A DNA stretch of 64,000 bases, taken from positions 62,001 to 126,000 of the forward strand of contig JBLWUP010000007.1 in the NCBI GenBank assembly GCA_048268885.1, in the 5' to 3' direction. The translations under genes and the position numbers were made by a program. The stretch is from Pelagibius sp048268885 (lineage in GTDB: Bacteria; Pseudomonadota; Alphaproteobacteria; Kiloniellales; Kiloniellaceae). Below the pieces are notes generated by a model that searched no databases, was not told the DNA's origin, and saw only the letters and a program-made list of their open reading frames with translations. Positions 39,714-48,089 of the stretch are shown one piece after another; within the stretch, counting starts at the first letter, position 1; the number at the start of each line of letters is the position of its first letter.

Positions 39714-40234
39714 TGCGCGCCGCCCGGACATTCCTGCGCGACGAACGCGGCATTGCAGCAGTCGAATTCGGCTTCGTCCTGCCGATCATGCTGGTGCTCT
39801 TTCTCGGTGTCATCGAGATGACCAGTGTGCTGCGTCTGGACCGCAAAGTAGTCGATGCCGCGCAGACGACAGCTGACCTGGTGACCCAGTACCGTATTCT
39901 GAACGACGCGCAGCTGGACGACATCCTGACGGCGGCGGAGCTGATCCTGGAGCCTTTCGCGGTTGCACCGCACAGCGTCGGCATCGCGGCAGTACGATTC
40001 GACCCGGACACCGGCGCCCCGACGCTGGATTGGACCAAGAGCAAGAACGGCGGCAGCGTGCCCAATGCCATGACCCTGGCGACGGGCCTGGGTGGTCCCG
40101 GTGAAGGGGTCATCGCGGTCCGGGTGACCTACAGCTACACCCCGCTGTTCTTCGATTTCATCATCGGCAGCACGACGTTCGAAGAGACGGCCATTCTGCG
40201 GCCCCGGCGCAGCTATTTCGTCGAGAAGCAGTGA
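39713..40234 (+). CDS. TadE/TadG-type pilus assembly protein
   Basis: 173 residues with RDERGIAAVEFGFVLPIMLV near the N-terminus, the same minor-pseudopilin motif and single membrane helix as the previous gene. The periplasmic part is short (TTADLVTQYRILNDAQLDDI). Overlaps the previous gene by one base, so co-translation is likely. The core Tad machine (tadA, rcpA, cpaF) is not in this window. Confidence 0.9.
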   Translation: MRAARTFLRDERGIAAVEFGFVLPIMLVLFLGVIEMTSVLRLDRKVVDAAQTTADLVTQYRILNDAQLDDILTAAELILEPFAVAPHSVGIAAVRFDPDTGAPTLDWTKSKNGGSVPNAMTLATGLGGPGEGVIAVRVTYSYTPLFFDFIIGSTTFEETAILRPRRSYFVEKQ

Positions 40235-40272
40235 TGTTGGTGGATGCACCCCGAGCAGGGATGGAGTGACTG

Positions 40273-41703
40273 GTGATGCGAAACTCAGCAAGACCTCTCC
40301 GCGAGCCGGCCGGCCGGATGGGCGGACTGCTGGCCCGGGCATTCGGCAGAGCGCAGGGTGCCTGTGGGCGGTTCCTACGCGACACCCGCGGCAATATCGC
40401 CGTCATGCTCGGCTTTTGCGCCATTGCCCTGGTGGGTGGCGTTGGGATCGCGGTCGATACCTCGGTCGCCTACAACGTCCGCTCGCAGCTTTCCGCCGCG
40501 GTCGACGCCGCGGCGCTGGCGGGCGCGCGCGCTTTCGCCAGCCCGACCCGTGATGCGGACATCCAGAACTTCTTCGACGCGAATTTTCAGGCCGGCTACA
40601 TGGGCACGACGCTGGAGCCCCTGCAAGTCGCGGTGAACAACCAGGATCGGACCGTGTCCGTGACGGCGCGTGTGACCGTCCCGACCAGCTTCATGAGAGT
40701 TCTCGGCAAGCAGTTCACGAATGTGTCGGCGAGCTCGGAAGCGACCCTCTCGTCCCGCGATGTCGAGGTGGCCATGGTGCTCGACGTCACCGGCTCGATG
40801 GGCGGGACAAAGATCGCCGATCTCAAGACGGCCGCGAAGGACCTGATCGACATCGTCGTCCAGGACCTGCAGGACCCCTTCTATTCGAAGGTGGCAATTG
40901 TGCCCTATTCCGTTGCGGTGAATGTCGGCAGCTATGCCGACCAGGTGCGCGGGACGCTGACCGCCGGAACCTGCGCCTACCCGGGCTGCACCGAGTTCGA
41001 GTTCGAAGACGCCACCTCGTCTCATGATACCCAGACATTCAGTGCCACGACCTGCGTCACCGAGCGGCCTGGGGCCAACATCGCCACCGATTCGCCGCCG
41101 ACAGTGGCACCGCTTGGCCCGCACTACAGCGATGGGGAGGATAACCTTTACTCTTGCGTTGACGCTCCCATTGTTCCGTTGTCCAGCAACAAGACGGCCT
41201 TGAAGGCCACCATCGATGCATTGTCGGCAAATGGCTACACTGCCGGGCATATCGGCGTCGCCTGGGGCTGGTACATGATCTCGCCGAACTTCGCCTACCT
41301 TTGGCCGGCCGAGAGCCAGCCGCGGGATTACGGCGAGATCCACCTGGGCCAGGAGGTCTTGAAGGTCGTGATCGTCATGACCGACGGTGATTTCAACATG
41401 TTCTACCAAGATGGTGTGACCGCCAAGAACGCCACCGGCAGCAAAGATCACAAGATTAATGAATACGCCATGCAGGGCGACAGCTTCGACCAGGGCGAAA
41501 ACCTCTGCGACAACATGAAGGCGGAGGGGGTCATCGTCTATACTGTGGGCTTCGCTATCGGCTCCGGCAGTTCGGCTGAGGATTTTGTGAACTACTGCGC
41601 CACCAGCAGCGATCACGTTTATCTGCCGGCCAGCGGCACTGAGCTGAAGGCGGCTTTCCGCGACATCGCGGTGCAGGTGTCGAACCTGCGCATCTCCATG
41701 TAA
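40273..41703 (+). CDS. TadG-like pilus protein with von Willebrand factor A domain
   Basis: 476 residues. N-terminal RDTRGNIAVMLGFCAIALVG gives the TadE/G motif and membrane helix. A VWA domain follows with an intact metal-ion-dependent adhesion site, VLDVTGSMGG plus VIVMTDGDFN. Six or more cysteines in the inserted region (GTCAYPGCTEF, TCVTE, YSCVD) could form disulfides. Probably exposed adhesin-like component of Tad pili. Third gene of the operon, 38 bp after the second. Confidence 0.92.
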   Translation: MMRNSARPLREPAGRMGGLLARAFGRAQGACGRFLRDTRGNIAVMLGFCAIALVGGVGIAVDTSVAYNVRSQLSAAVDAAALAGARAFASPTRDADIQNFFDANFQAGYMGTTLEPLQVAVNNQDRTVSVTARVTVPTSFMRVLGKQFTNVSASSEATLSSRDVEVAMVLDVTGSMGGTKIADLKTAAKDLIDIVVQDLQDPFYSKVAIVPYSVAVNVGSYADQVRGTLTAGTCAYPGCTEFEFEDATSSHDTQTFSATTCVTERPGANIATDSPPTVAPLGPHYSDGEDNLYSCVDAPIVPLSSNKTALKATIDALSANGYTAGHIGVAWGWYMISPNFAYLWPAESQPRDYGEIHLGQEVLKVVIVMTDGDFNMFYQDGVTAKNATGSKDHKINEYAMQGDSFDQGENLCDNMKAEGVIVYTVGFAIGSGSSAEDFVNYCATSSDHVYLPASGTELKAAFRDIAVQVSNLRISM

Positions 41704-41938
41704 TGGGTGCCCGGTCAGCGCCTGACGCTGCCCGATGTTCCGGAATGCGGAATGAGAGTGGGTCTCTTTTGGACAAGTCTAAGAAAAATTGCGAATGACG
41801 CAATTTTTTGGTTGCACAGTCCGCACAGTTTTGGCATCTTGTGAGCCTAACGTCCGGGGATTGGCGTTGAGGCCCTGAGGGCCTCTGAGCCACCGCTGGC
41901 CGGACCTTTCCCTACAAGTTCATGCAGGACCCGACGCG
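41704..41938. promoter_or_regulatory. Control region of the second phage-derived block
   Basis: 235 bp after the tad genes. Short inverted repeats near 41712-41730 and 41754-41768, the latter followed by TTTT, could end the tad transcript, weakly. Operator O3 lies at 41788-41804, followed by a poor promoter candidate (TTGCAC 41812, 17 bp, CATCTT). Confidence 0.4.
41788..41804. promoter_or_regulatory. S24-repressor operator O3 in front of the terminase remnant
   Basis: ATTGC-GAATGAC-GCAAT, perfect 5-base arms. With its flank it matches O2 over ATTGCGAAT and GCAATTTT, differing only in three central bases. It lies 135 bp before the small terminase gene and nearly 5 kb from the repressor gene. 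Confidence 0.7.
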
Positions 41939-42220
41939 ATGCCGAAGCGATGCAGCGCGGCGCCGGAGGCTGCCGCGCCGTTGCGGAAAGCGGCCGCAAA
42001 ACGCGCCGCCGCGCCGCGCAAAACCAGAAAGACATCCGCCGCCAGACTTTCCCCCTTGGACTACATGCTGCAGATCCTGCGCGACCCCGAGGCCAGCCCC
42101 GCCGAGCGCAAGTGGGCGGCGGAGAAGGCGGCTCCCTATATTCATCCGCGCCTGCAGACGGTCGAGCACGGCGGCGAGGTGACGCTGCGCCACGAAGACG
42201 CCCTCGAGGCCCTGAAGTGA
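41939..42220 (+). CDS. Phage terminase small subunit-like protein
   Basis: 93 residues. A basic Ala-rich N-terminus precedes SPLDYMLQILRDPEASPAER then KWAAEKAAPYIHPRLQTVEH, the pattern of small terminase-like proteins preceding large terminase genes in alphaproteobacterial phages. The family normally recognises packaging sites on phage DNA. Its stop overlaps the next start (GTGA). Confidence 0.75.
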   Translation: MPKRCSAAPEAAAPLRKAAAKRAAAPRKTRKTSAARLSPLDYMLQILRDPEASPAERKWAAEKAAPYIHPRLQTVEHGGEVTLRHEDALEALK

Positions 42221-42723
42221 GCGCCGCCAAGGTGGCGAAGGAGAGGACGATCCGCCAGCGCCTGAAGGACGACCTGCCGCACTATGCCGAACGCTGCCTG
42301 AAGATCCGCAGCAAGGTGGGACGGCTGGAACCCTTGGTGCTGAACGCCGTGCAGCGGCACCTTCATGCGCGGCTGGAGGAACAGCGCGGCGGGACGGGCC
42401 GGGTGCGGGCCTTGATCCTCAAGGCGCGGCAGCCGGGGGTCTCGACTTACGTCGGCGCGCGCTTTTATTGGAAGGTCACGCATGGGCGCGGCCTGCGCGC
42501 CTTTATCCTGACCCACCGCGACCAGGCCACCGCCAACCTCTTCGCCATGGCGAAGAGATTCACCGCTTACGACAAGGCGGCGGCAGCCACTATCGGCACG
42601 GCCGTCACCACAGTGATCACCGCGCTTACCACGCTCGACCCGGAGGTGGTGGGCGCCATCGGCACGCTGGTCACGACTGGCCTGGTCTGGCTCGTCCCGA
42701 ACAAGCGGGGGGCCGCGCAATGA
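42217..42723 (+). CDS. Chimera: truncated terminase large subunit fused to a holin-like tail
   Basis: 168 residues from GTG 42217. Residues 1-115 match the N-terminus of phage large terminases, with the Walker-A-like LKARQPGVSTYVGARFYWKV and FILTHRDQATANLFAMAKRF. Residues 118-168 switch to a holin-like end: a membrane segment (ATIGTAVTTVITAL, then GTLVTTGLVWLVPNK). The Walker B and nuclease parts of TerL are missing, as is most of the phage between terminase and lysis genes. A large in-frame deletion is the simplest explanation. The frame is open, so the product may still be made. Confidence 0.7.
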   Translation: MSAAKVAKERTIRQRLKDDLPHYAERCLKIRSKVGRLEPLVLNAVQRHLHARLEEQRGGTGRVRALILKARQPGVSTYVGARFYWKVTHGRGLRAFILTHRDQATANLFAMAKRFTAYDKAAAATIGTAVTTVITALTTLDPEVVGAIGTLVTTGLVWLVPNKRGAAQ

Positions 42724-43226
42724 CGATGCGCCGGAGCCCTCTTCGCCCGGATACTCTTCGCCGGAACACTCTGCGAGCTGCCGCGGGTGCGCTGGCCAGC
42801 GGATTGATGCTGGCCGGCTGCAGCACCTTCGGCCCCACGGGACAGCAGTCCCTCGACATGGACGACCGCAAGGAAGGCACCGAGGCCAGCTACAGCCCCT
42901 TCAACTGGTCGCCGCCCAACTACGCGGGCATAACCGCCGGACGGATCATCTATCCCGGCAAGGACGGCGGCGTGCCGGTGGTGGCTGAGTGGCTCTCCGG
43001 CAAGGAAGCGGAAAGCGCGACTCTCAGCTTCGCGACACCGGACGGCAATGTCATCACCTACAGCGCCGGCGGCCTCAAGGCCTTCGAGGGTCAACTGGCC
43101 CGGGCCCAGGTGGAAAGCGATCTCGCTGAGCAGCTCTCGGATCTTTGGGAGAACGTCACGCCGGAGATCAAGGCCGGCCTGGTCGATGCCATCTGCCTCT
43201 ATGTCACCAAGGGGCTGTGCAACTGA
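42720..43226 (+). CDS. Phage-associated predicted lipoprotein
   Basis: 168 residues with a basic N-terminus, hydrophobic segment and lipobox LAGC (Cys34), then a mature chain (GTEASYSPFNWSPPNYAGI) ending AICLYVTKGLCN. Overlaps the chimeric gene (ATGA). Placement after a holin-like end suggests a lysis-related envelope protein, but no spanin or lysin motif is visible. A strong terminator follows. Confidence 0.75.
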   Translation: MTMRRSPLRPDTLRRNTLRAAAGALASGLMLAGCSTFGPTGQQSLDMDDRKEGTEASYSPFNWSPPNYAGITAGRIIYPGKDGGVPVVAEWLSGKEAESATLSFATPDGNVITYSAGGLKAFEGQLARAQVESDLAEQLSDLWENVTPEIKAGLVDAICLYVTKGLCN

Positions 43227-43253
43227 CCGCCTGAACTACGTAGCGGGCAAGGC

Positions 43254-43288
43254 AAAGAGGCCGCCCTTCGGGGTGGCCTCTTTTTTTT
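43254..43288 (+). terminator. Strong rho-independent terminator after the phage-derived block
   Basis: GAGGCCGCCC (43257-43266) and GGGTGGCCTC (43271-43280) enclose a TTCG tetraloop, followed by eight T. Three A before the stem allow extension into the T tract, so it may work both ways. Confidence 0.9.
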
Positions 43289-43712
43289 GTGTCCAGACGC
43301 TGAGGGGGCGGCACGGATCGCACGGCTGATGTCCCCAGGCGCGCCGCCGTTCTCCAGCGCGCGTGGACCTGGTTGTCGGTCCTCTCCGGCGCTGGGGCGC
43401 CACAGGGTTGTACAGCTGCCGGAATAAATTACACCTATGCAGAGGTTCATGATCTCTCTGGTTGAAATTATTTTATAACAATAACAGTGGCTTATGGGTT
43501 TATCTTGCCGGGACGTCGCCGCCTGTGGCCTCAACTTAGTCACAGGATGTGTCGAAAAATCTTACATCGTGCGGCCTGTGGTGAAGTTGCGCGTTAGTAA
43601 GCCATTGAAAATATTATTAAATAAATCTTGGTCCAGAAATTGCTTAAAAGTTGATGTAGGCGAATGATGTGTCGATGGCGAATTTTGCCAGGTTCCCAGG
43701 AGGGGGCGTCCA
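43289..43712. promoter_or_regulatory. AT-rich control region of the PEP-CTERM gene
   Basis: 424 bp without a convincing gene. It becomes markedly AT-rich after 43420. The right end holds the sigma-54-like element at 43628-43644. A frame on the minus strand (43199-43543) has no similarity or start signal and is not called. Confidence 0.5.
43628..43644 (+). promoter_or_regulatory. Sigma-54-type (-24/-12) promoter of the PEP-CTERM gene
   Basis: TTGGTCCAGAAATTGCT fits YTGGYMCR-N4-TTGCW, with the invariant GG and GC ten bases apart. Transcription would start near 43656, about 57 bp before the start codon. PEP-CTERM genes elsewhere are often under sigma-54 with the PrsK/PrsR system. Confidence 0.6.
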
Positions 43713-44465
43713 ATGAGGAAATTGTTCATTCTTGCTGCGGCAACCGGCTTATTTGCAGGGCCGATGTCGTCCGCTCAGGCGGCGAACTGGGTTCTCAATT
43801 TCGACGAGCTGCAGCGCGGTGAAATCGTGGACAACCAGTACGCCTCGGGGATCCCGGGCGCGACATCGACGAGCGTGGGCATCAGCGCCACCGGCGGCGA
43901 GGGCGATGTGGCGGTCTCCTTCGATACCAACAACGCGACCGGCGGCGGCGGCGGCTTCAACGACGGCGACAGCGATCTCAGCGACCCCTTCGACAATACC
44001 CCCACCGACTTCGGGAACATCCTGATCGTCCAAGAGGACTTCAACGGGACGACGTCCTGCGGAAGCTCCACCTGCCTGGGCGGCGGTGTCATTCCCGATG
44101 ACTCTGTGGGCGGTGCCATCACTTTCGATTTCGGCGACACGCCGACGGATCTGCAGTCGATCGACTACTTCGATATCGAAAACAGGACCGACCAGGCGCT
44201 TACCCTTGAGATTACCTATGCCGACGCCTCCATGGCGACGGAGCAGCTGACCCCTGTCGGCAATCACGACTGGGGCATCTTCAACTTCGGGAATCTCGGC
44301 CTGAACGTGACGAAGCTGGTCGCGGTATTCAACGGCTCTGGGGCCATCGACAATCTGCGTGGCCGCGACCGGACCGTCGTTTCCGTGAGCGAGCCGCAGA
44401 CGGTCGCCATCTTCCTGACCGGCCTCCTGGGCTTGGCGCTCTATCGCCGCCGGAAGCCGGCTTAA
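43713..44465 (+). CDS. PEP-CTERM domain exported protein
   Basis: 250 residues with a signal peptide (MRKLFILAAATGLFAGPM...AQA) and a low-complexity Gly/Asp/Thr-rich body. The C-terminal sorting region has a SEP motif (SVSEPQ), a hydrophobic stretch (AIFLTGLLGLALY) and a basic end (RRRKPA). It is the substrate type for an exosortase that anchors or releases exopolysaccharide-linked proteins. GGAGGGGG precedes the ATG. The exosortase itself is not in this window. Function beyond sorting is unknown. Confidence 0.88.
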   Translation: MRKLFILAAATGLFAGPMSSAQAANWVLNFDELQRGEIVDNQYASGIPGATSTSVGISATGGEGDVAVSFDTNNATGGGGGFNDGDSDLSDPFDNTPTDFGNILIVQEDFNGTTSCGSSTCLGGGVIPDDSVGGAITFDFGDTPTDLQSIDYFDIENRTDQALTLEITYADASMATEQLTPVGNHDWGIFNFGNLGLNVTKLVAVFNGSGAIDNLRGRDRTVVSVSEPQTVAIFLTGLLGLALYRRRKPA

Positions 44466-44670
44466 GACGGCCGAAACACCGGGCCCTGGGCACCTCGATA
44501 GGGGCCAGGAATTGGGGCCGGCCGCCGTTTCCCTGCTTTTCGCACCTGTTGGCGGGCAGCCGATGTCGCTGTCGGGCTGTTTGGTATGAATTCCGAAAGG
44601 CTTGCTGGCGTATAGCAGTATGGATCCGCCCAATTCGGTGGCCCGCGCGGCCGGAGCCGAAGGTAGAGCT
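44466..44670. promoter_or_regulatory. Gap before the PrsT-like gene
   Basis: 205 bp; no second sigma-54 element, terminator or clear -35/-10 was found. The gene may be read from the promoter before the PEP-CTERM gene. Confidence 0.3.
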
Positions 44671-47511
44671 ATGAGCAAGTCAGCTATTCGAACTTTGTGC
44701 CACGCCGCAGCGGCCTTCGTGCTGCTGAGCGGGCTGCTGGCCGCGCATGAGGCTGCGGCCAATGCCCCCTCTGCCAATGGCGGCGCCGCCGTTGCCGACT
44801 TCTACGAGGATGCGGCGGTTCGTTTTGAGCAGGGCGACTATCAGGGGGCGATTGTCCAGCTCAAGAACGTTCTCCAGGAGCAGCCGGCGAACCTGGCCGC
44901 GCGCATTCTCATCGGCAAGGCCTACGTCGAGATCGGTGACGGTGGGGCGGCGGAGAAGGAGTTGAAGATCGCGCTGCGAGGCGGTGGCGACGATGCGTTG
45001 ATTGTGGTGCCCTTGGGGCAATCGCTGCTGATGCAGGAGAAATACGCCGAGCTGCTGGAGCAGGTGCGCGCGGATCGGAGCGATCCCGAGATCGAGGCCA
45101 GAGTCCATATGATGCGCGGCAAAGCCCAGGTGGCTCTGCGCGACCTCGATGCCGCGGAAAGCGAATATGGTGCGGCAAGAGACCTGCAGCCGGACAGCGC
45201 CAATGCCATTCTGGGACTTGCCGAGGTGGCGATCTACCGGCGTGACGTCTCTGCCGCCGAAGGTCTCGTCGCGGAAGCGCTGGCACGCGCGCCCGAAAGC
45301 GCCGCCGCCTGGGCCTTGGATGGCGACTTGAAGCGGGGCCGAGGCGATCTGCCGGGTGCCGTGGGGAGCTATGACAAGTCGCTGTCTATTCAGTCTGTTC
45401 AGATCGACACACGCCGGAGCCGGGCGGCCGTCTTGATCGACTTGAACAGAGTTGTCGAAGCCCAGGCAGACGTCGACTTTCTGCTGGACCTCCTGCCCGA
45501 AGACCCCCGTTCGATCTACCTGAATGCCCTGATCATGGGGCGAAACGGGGACAATGAAGGGGCCGCCACCGAGTTGCGGCGCGCCGACGCCATCATCCGC
45601 AACTACGACGTGACCTTTGCCCGTGAACACCTGCCAACCGTCCTCATTGGCGGCGTGATCAATTTCCTCCTCGGCGAGAGCGACGTCGCTCTCGTCTATC
45701 TCGACCGCTATCTGCAGAGCGAGCCTCAGCACATCGGGGCACGGCGCATGATGGCGACACTCTATTCCCGGCGGGGCGCCGATGAGCGGGCCGTGCGCGT
45801 GCTGCGGCCCGTTGTCGGGCCCGGCACGCGAGATTCCCGTCTGCTGGCGCAGTTCGGCACAGCGTTGATGCGCAGCGGCGAACATGCCAAGGCCGCCAAG
45901 GTTTTCGAGCAGGCCATCGAACTGGCGCCCGATCTGGCGCAACTCCGCACCCGGCTGGCTTTGAATCAGATCGCCGCCGGCGACAACGCCCAGGCGATTA
46001 CCGGTCTGCAGGCGGCCTTGGACCGTCAAGCAGACACGATGGAGCATGCGGTTATCCTGGGGCTGATGCATCTGCGCCGGCGCGACTATGACCAGGCGTT
46101 GACCATCGCCGAGGACCTGCAGAGCCGGCACCCGGAGAACCCTTTTGGCGCCAACCTGGCGGGCGCCGCGCTGTGGGCCAAAGGGGAGGAGGACGCTGCC
46201 CGCGACAGCTTCGAGGCCGCCGTGGCGCTCGACGCCGACTACGCGCCGGCCCATGTCAATCTCGCCAAGCTCGACATCCGCAGCGGCCAACTCGACGCGG
46301 CCGAACAGCGGCTGCTTCCTCTGGTCGAGCGCGGGCTCGGTGGTAACGAGCCTTTGGTGGCGCTCGCCAGCATCGCCGAACGCCGCGGGGACTTCGCCGC
46401 GGCCATCGGCTGGATGGAGCGGGTCCGTCAGGAGCCTGGAGAGGGGCTGCAGACGCAGATTCAACTGATCGATTTGCACGTTCTGGCTGGGAATCACCAG
46501 CAGGCGCTGCTCCTGGCCCGCAAACTGGAGGCGGCCAAGCCGGATGAGCTTTCAGTTGTCGAGGCGGTCGGCCGCGCGGCGGTCGCTGCCGGCGACAGGG
46601 AGATGGCTGTCATCAAGTTCCGTCGCATGGCTGAATTGGCGTGGAAGTCACCGATGGAGCTGAACCGGATCGCGTCACTGCAGCGCAGAGCGGGAGACAG
46701 CAAGGGAGCCTACACGACCTTGTGGCGCGCGGTCTCGGTTGAGCCGACCTACCTGCCGGCGCAGGCCAGCATCATTCGTTACGAGGCAAACCTGGGTCAG
46801 TTCGAGAAGGCTCTGGCGCGCGCCGAGAAGGTCCGTGACATGTTCCCCGACCTGGCGACCGGTGATCTTCTGGCTGGCGACGTCCTGATGCAGGCCAAGC
46901 GCTATGCGGAAGCCGCGGTGGCCTACGAGCGTGGCCTGACAAAGCAGGAAGACGGCGTACTGTTGCTTCGGATCTATCTGGCGCGGCGCGAAGCGGGCGA
47001 GGGGGATGCCCTGCTGACGATGTTGCAGGATTGGCTGGTCGGGCATCCGAACGACGTCATGGTGAAGCGTACGCTGGCTAGCGAACACGCGCGCCTCGGT
47101 CAACGGGATGAAGCCGTGCGTCTGAACGAAGAGCTGCTGAAGGACCTGCCCAACGATCCAATGGTGCTGAACAATCTCGCCTGGCTCTACCAGGACGCCG
47201 GCAATCCGACTGCGCGCGAATATGCCGAGCGGGCCTACGCACTGGCGCCCAACCAAGTCCGGACGATCGACACGCTGGGATGGATCCTGGTGCAGGAGGG
47301 GGAGGTCAGCCGAGGGCTGCGGCTGCTGCGGGACGCGCAGGCGAGAGCCTCCGACGACGCCAGCATCAATTTCCATGTCGCCTTTGCCCTCAGCGAACTC
47401 GGCCGCACGGAGGACGCAAAAGCGCAGCTCGAAGCCTTGCTGAGCAGCGGGCCGGAGGCACCGGTGGCTGCCGAGGCCGCCGCTCTGCTGAGGAAGCTGT
47501 CAGACGGCTAG
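44671..47511 (+). CDS. prsT: PEP-CTERM system TPR protein PrsT-like
   Basis: 946 residues. A signal peptide (MSKSAIRTLCHAAAAFVLL) is followed by about 20 tetratricopeptide repeats across the mature chain, from FYEDAAVRFEQGDYQGAIVQ to the C-terminus (VAFALSELGRTEDAKAQLE). This matches PrsT proteins, TPR partners of exosortase/exopolysaccharide systems. The start at 44671 follows AAGGTAGAG; the frame extends 69 bp upstream without a signal. Placed after a PEP-CTERM protein, which supports the name. Confidence 0.85.
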   Translation: MSKSAIRTLCHAAAAFVLLSGLLAAHEAAANAPSANGGAAVADFYEDAAVRFEQGDYQGAIVQLKNVLQEQPANLAARILIGKAYVEIGDGGAAEKELKIALRGGGDDALIVVPLGQSLLMQEKYAELLEQVRADRSDPEIEARVHMMRGKAQVALRDLDAAESEYGAARDLQPDSANAILGLAEVAIYRRDVSAAEGLVAEALARAPESAAAWALDGDLKRGRGDLPGAVGSYDKSLSIQSVQIDTRRSRAAVLIDLNRVVEAQADVDFLLDLLPEDPRSIYLNALIMGRNGDNEGAATELRRADAIIRNYDVTFAREHLPTVLIGGVINFLLGESDVALVYLDRYLQSEPQHIGARRMMATLYSRRGADERAVRVLRPVVGPGTRDSRLLAQFGTALMRSGEHAKAAKVFEQAIELAPDLAQLRTRLALNQIAAGDNAQAITGLQAALDRQADTMEHAVILGLMHLRRRDYDQALTIAEDLQSRHPENPFGANLAGAALWAKGEEDAARDSFEAAVALDADYAPAHVNLAKLDIRSGQLDAAEQRLLPLVERGLGGNEPLVALASIAERRGDFAAAIGWMERVRQEPGEGLQTQIQLIDLHVLAGNHQQALLLARKLEAAKPDELSVVEAVGRAAVAAGDREMAVIKFRRMAELAWKSPMELNRIASLQRRAGDSKGAYTTLWRAVSVEPTYLPAQASIIRYEANLGQFEKALARAEKVRDMFPDLATGDLLAGDVLMQAKRYAEAAVAYERGLTKQEDGVLLLRIYLARREAGEGDALLTMLQDWLVGHPNDVMVKRTLASEHARLGQRDEAVRLNEELLKDLPNDPMVLNNLAWLYQDAGNPTAREYAERAYALAPNQVRTIDTLGWILVQEGEVSRGLRLLRDAQARASDDASINFHVAFALSELGRTEDAKAQLEALLSSGPEAPVAAEAAALLRKLSDG

Positions 47512-47715
47512 GCGCCGCCGCGGCGGGCCTGGCGGCCGAGCCGGTGGGGGTAGCCGAAGGTGAGGCGGGAAGGCTGCGGGAGCCGAGCGGAGGCCGTTGG
47601 GGCCGCTTGGCGTCCAGGATCTTTCGCTATTCTGCACTTTATCTGCGGGGGCTGCACTTTAGGCTTGCGCAACCCCCTGGCAAAACGTTAGGAAATCAGC
47701 CGCTTTTCCCGGCGA
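47512..47715. other. Gap between prsT and tRNA-Ser
   Basis: 204 bp holding a 10-base direct repeat, CTGCACTTTA, at about 47633 and 47655. A weak promoter for the tRNA (TTGCGC 47666, 17 bp, TTAGGA) is possible. Nothing else was recognised. Confidence 0.3.
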
Positions 47716-47808
47716 GGACAGGTGGCCGAGTGGCTGAAGGCGCTCCCCTGCTAAGGGAGTATGTGGTTAATAGCCGCATCGAGGGTTCGAATCCCTCCCT
47801 GTCCGCCA
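47716..47808 (+). tRNA. tRNA-Ser(GCU)
   Basis: 93 bases from GGACAGG to CCTGTCC-G-CCA, with CCA encoded. The D arm is GGCCGAGTGGCTGAAGGC, the anticodon stem-loop CTCCCCTGCTAAGGGAG (anticodon GCU, codons AGC/AGU), followed by the long variable arm of serine tRNAs and the T arm GAGGGTTCGAATCCCTC. Confidence 0.97.
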
Positions 47809-47977
47809 CTCCGGCACCCCCAAGCAACGATATCCCCTATCTTTCCGCGCGCTGACTTACGGGCCAGCGCGTTGATATTGCGTGTCTTCAGGGCGGGCGC
47901 CCCCGCGAGGCAAACCCATTCCTCGAAGGCTGGAGCCGCCGCCCGACCCGCCGCCGGCGGTCGGAGAAGGCCGCCCG

Positions 47978-47992
47978 TTAACGCCTGGTTAA
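47978..47992. promoter_or_regulatory. CtrA box 1 upstream of the M23-bactofilin operon
   Basis: TTAA-CGCCTGG-TTAA; on the minus strand it reads TTAA-CCAGGCG-TTAAC, a perfect match to the CtrA consensus. Confidence 0.65.
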
Positions 47993-48089
47993 TGCTGTTA
48001 CTTCTTGATGACACTGCAGTTTTGGGCCGGGTTCATGATGTCTTAGTAAACGGCCTTCATACTTGCTTCAGGAATGCGGTGTGGATACG

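Noticed and set aside
41950..42216. Upstream extension of the terminase chimera frame
   Set aside because: It shadows the small terminase gene; the GTG at 42217 overlapping its stop is the better start.
43199..43543. 114-codon minus-strand frame after the phage block
   Set aside because: Covers the terminator hairpin, lacks a Shine-Dalgarno and family similarity.
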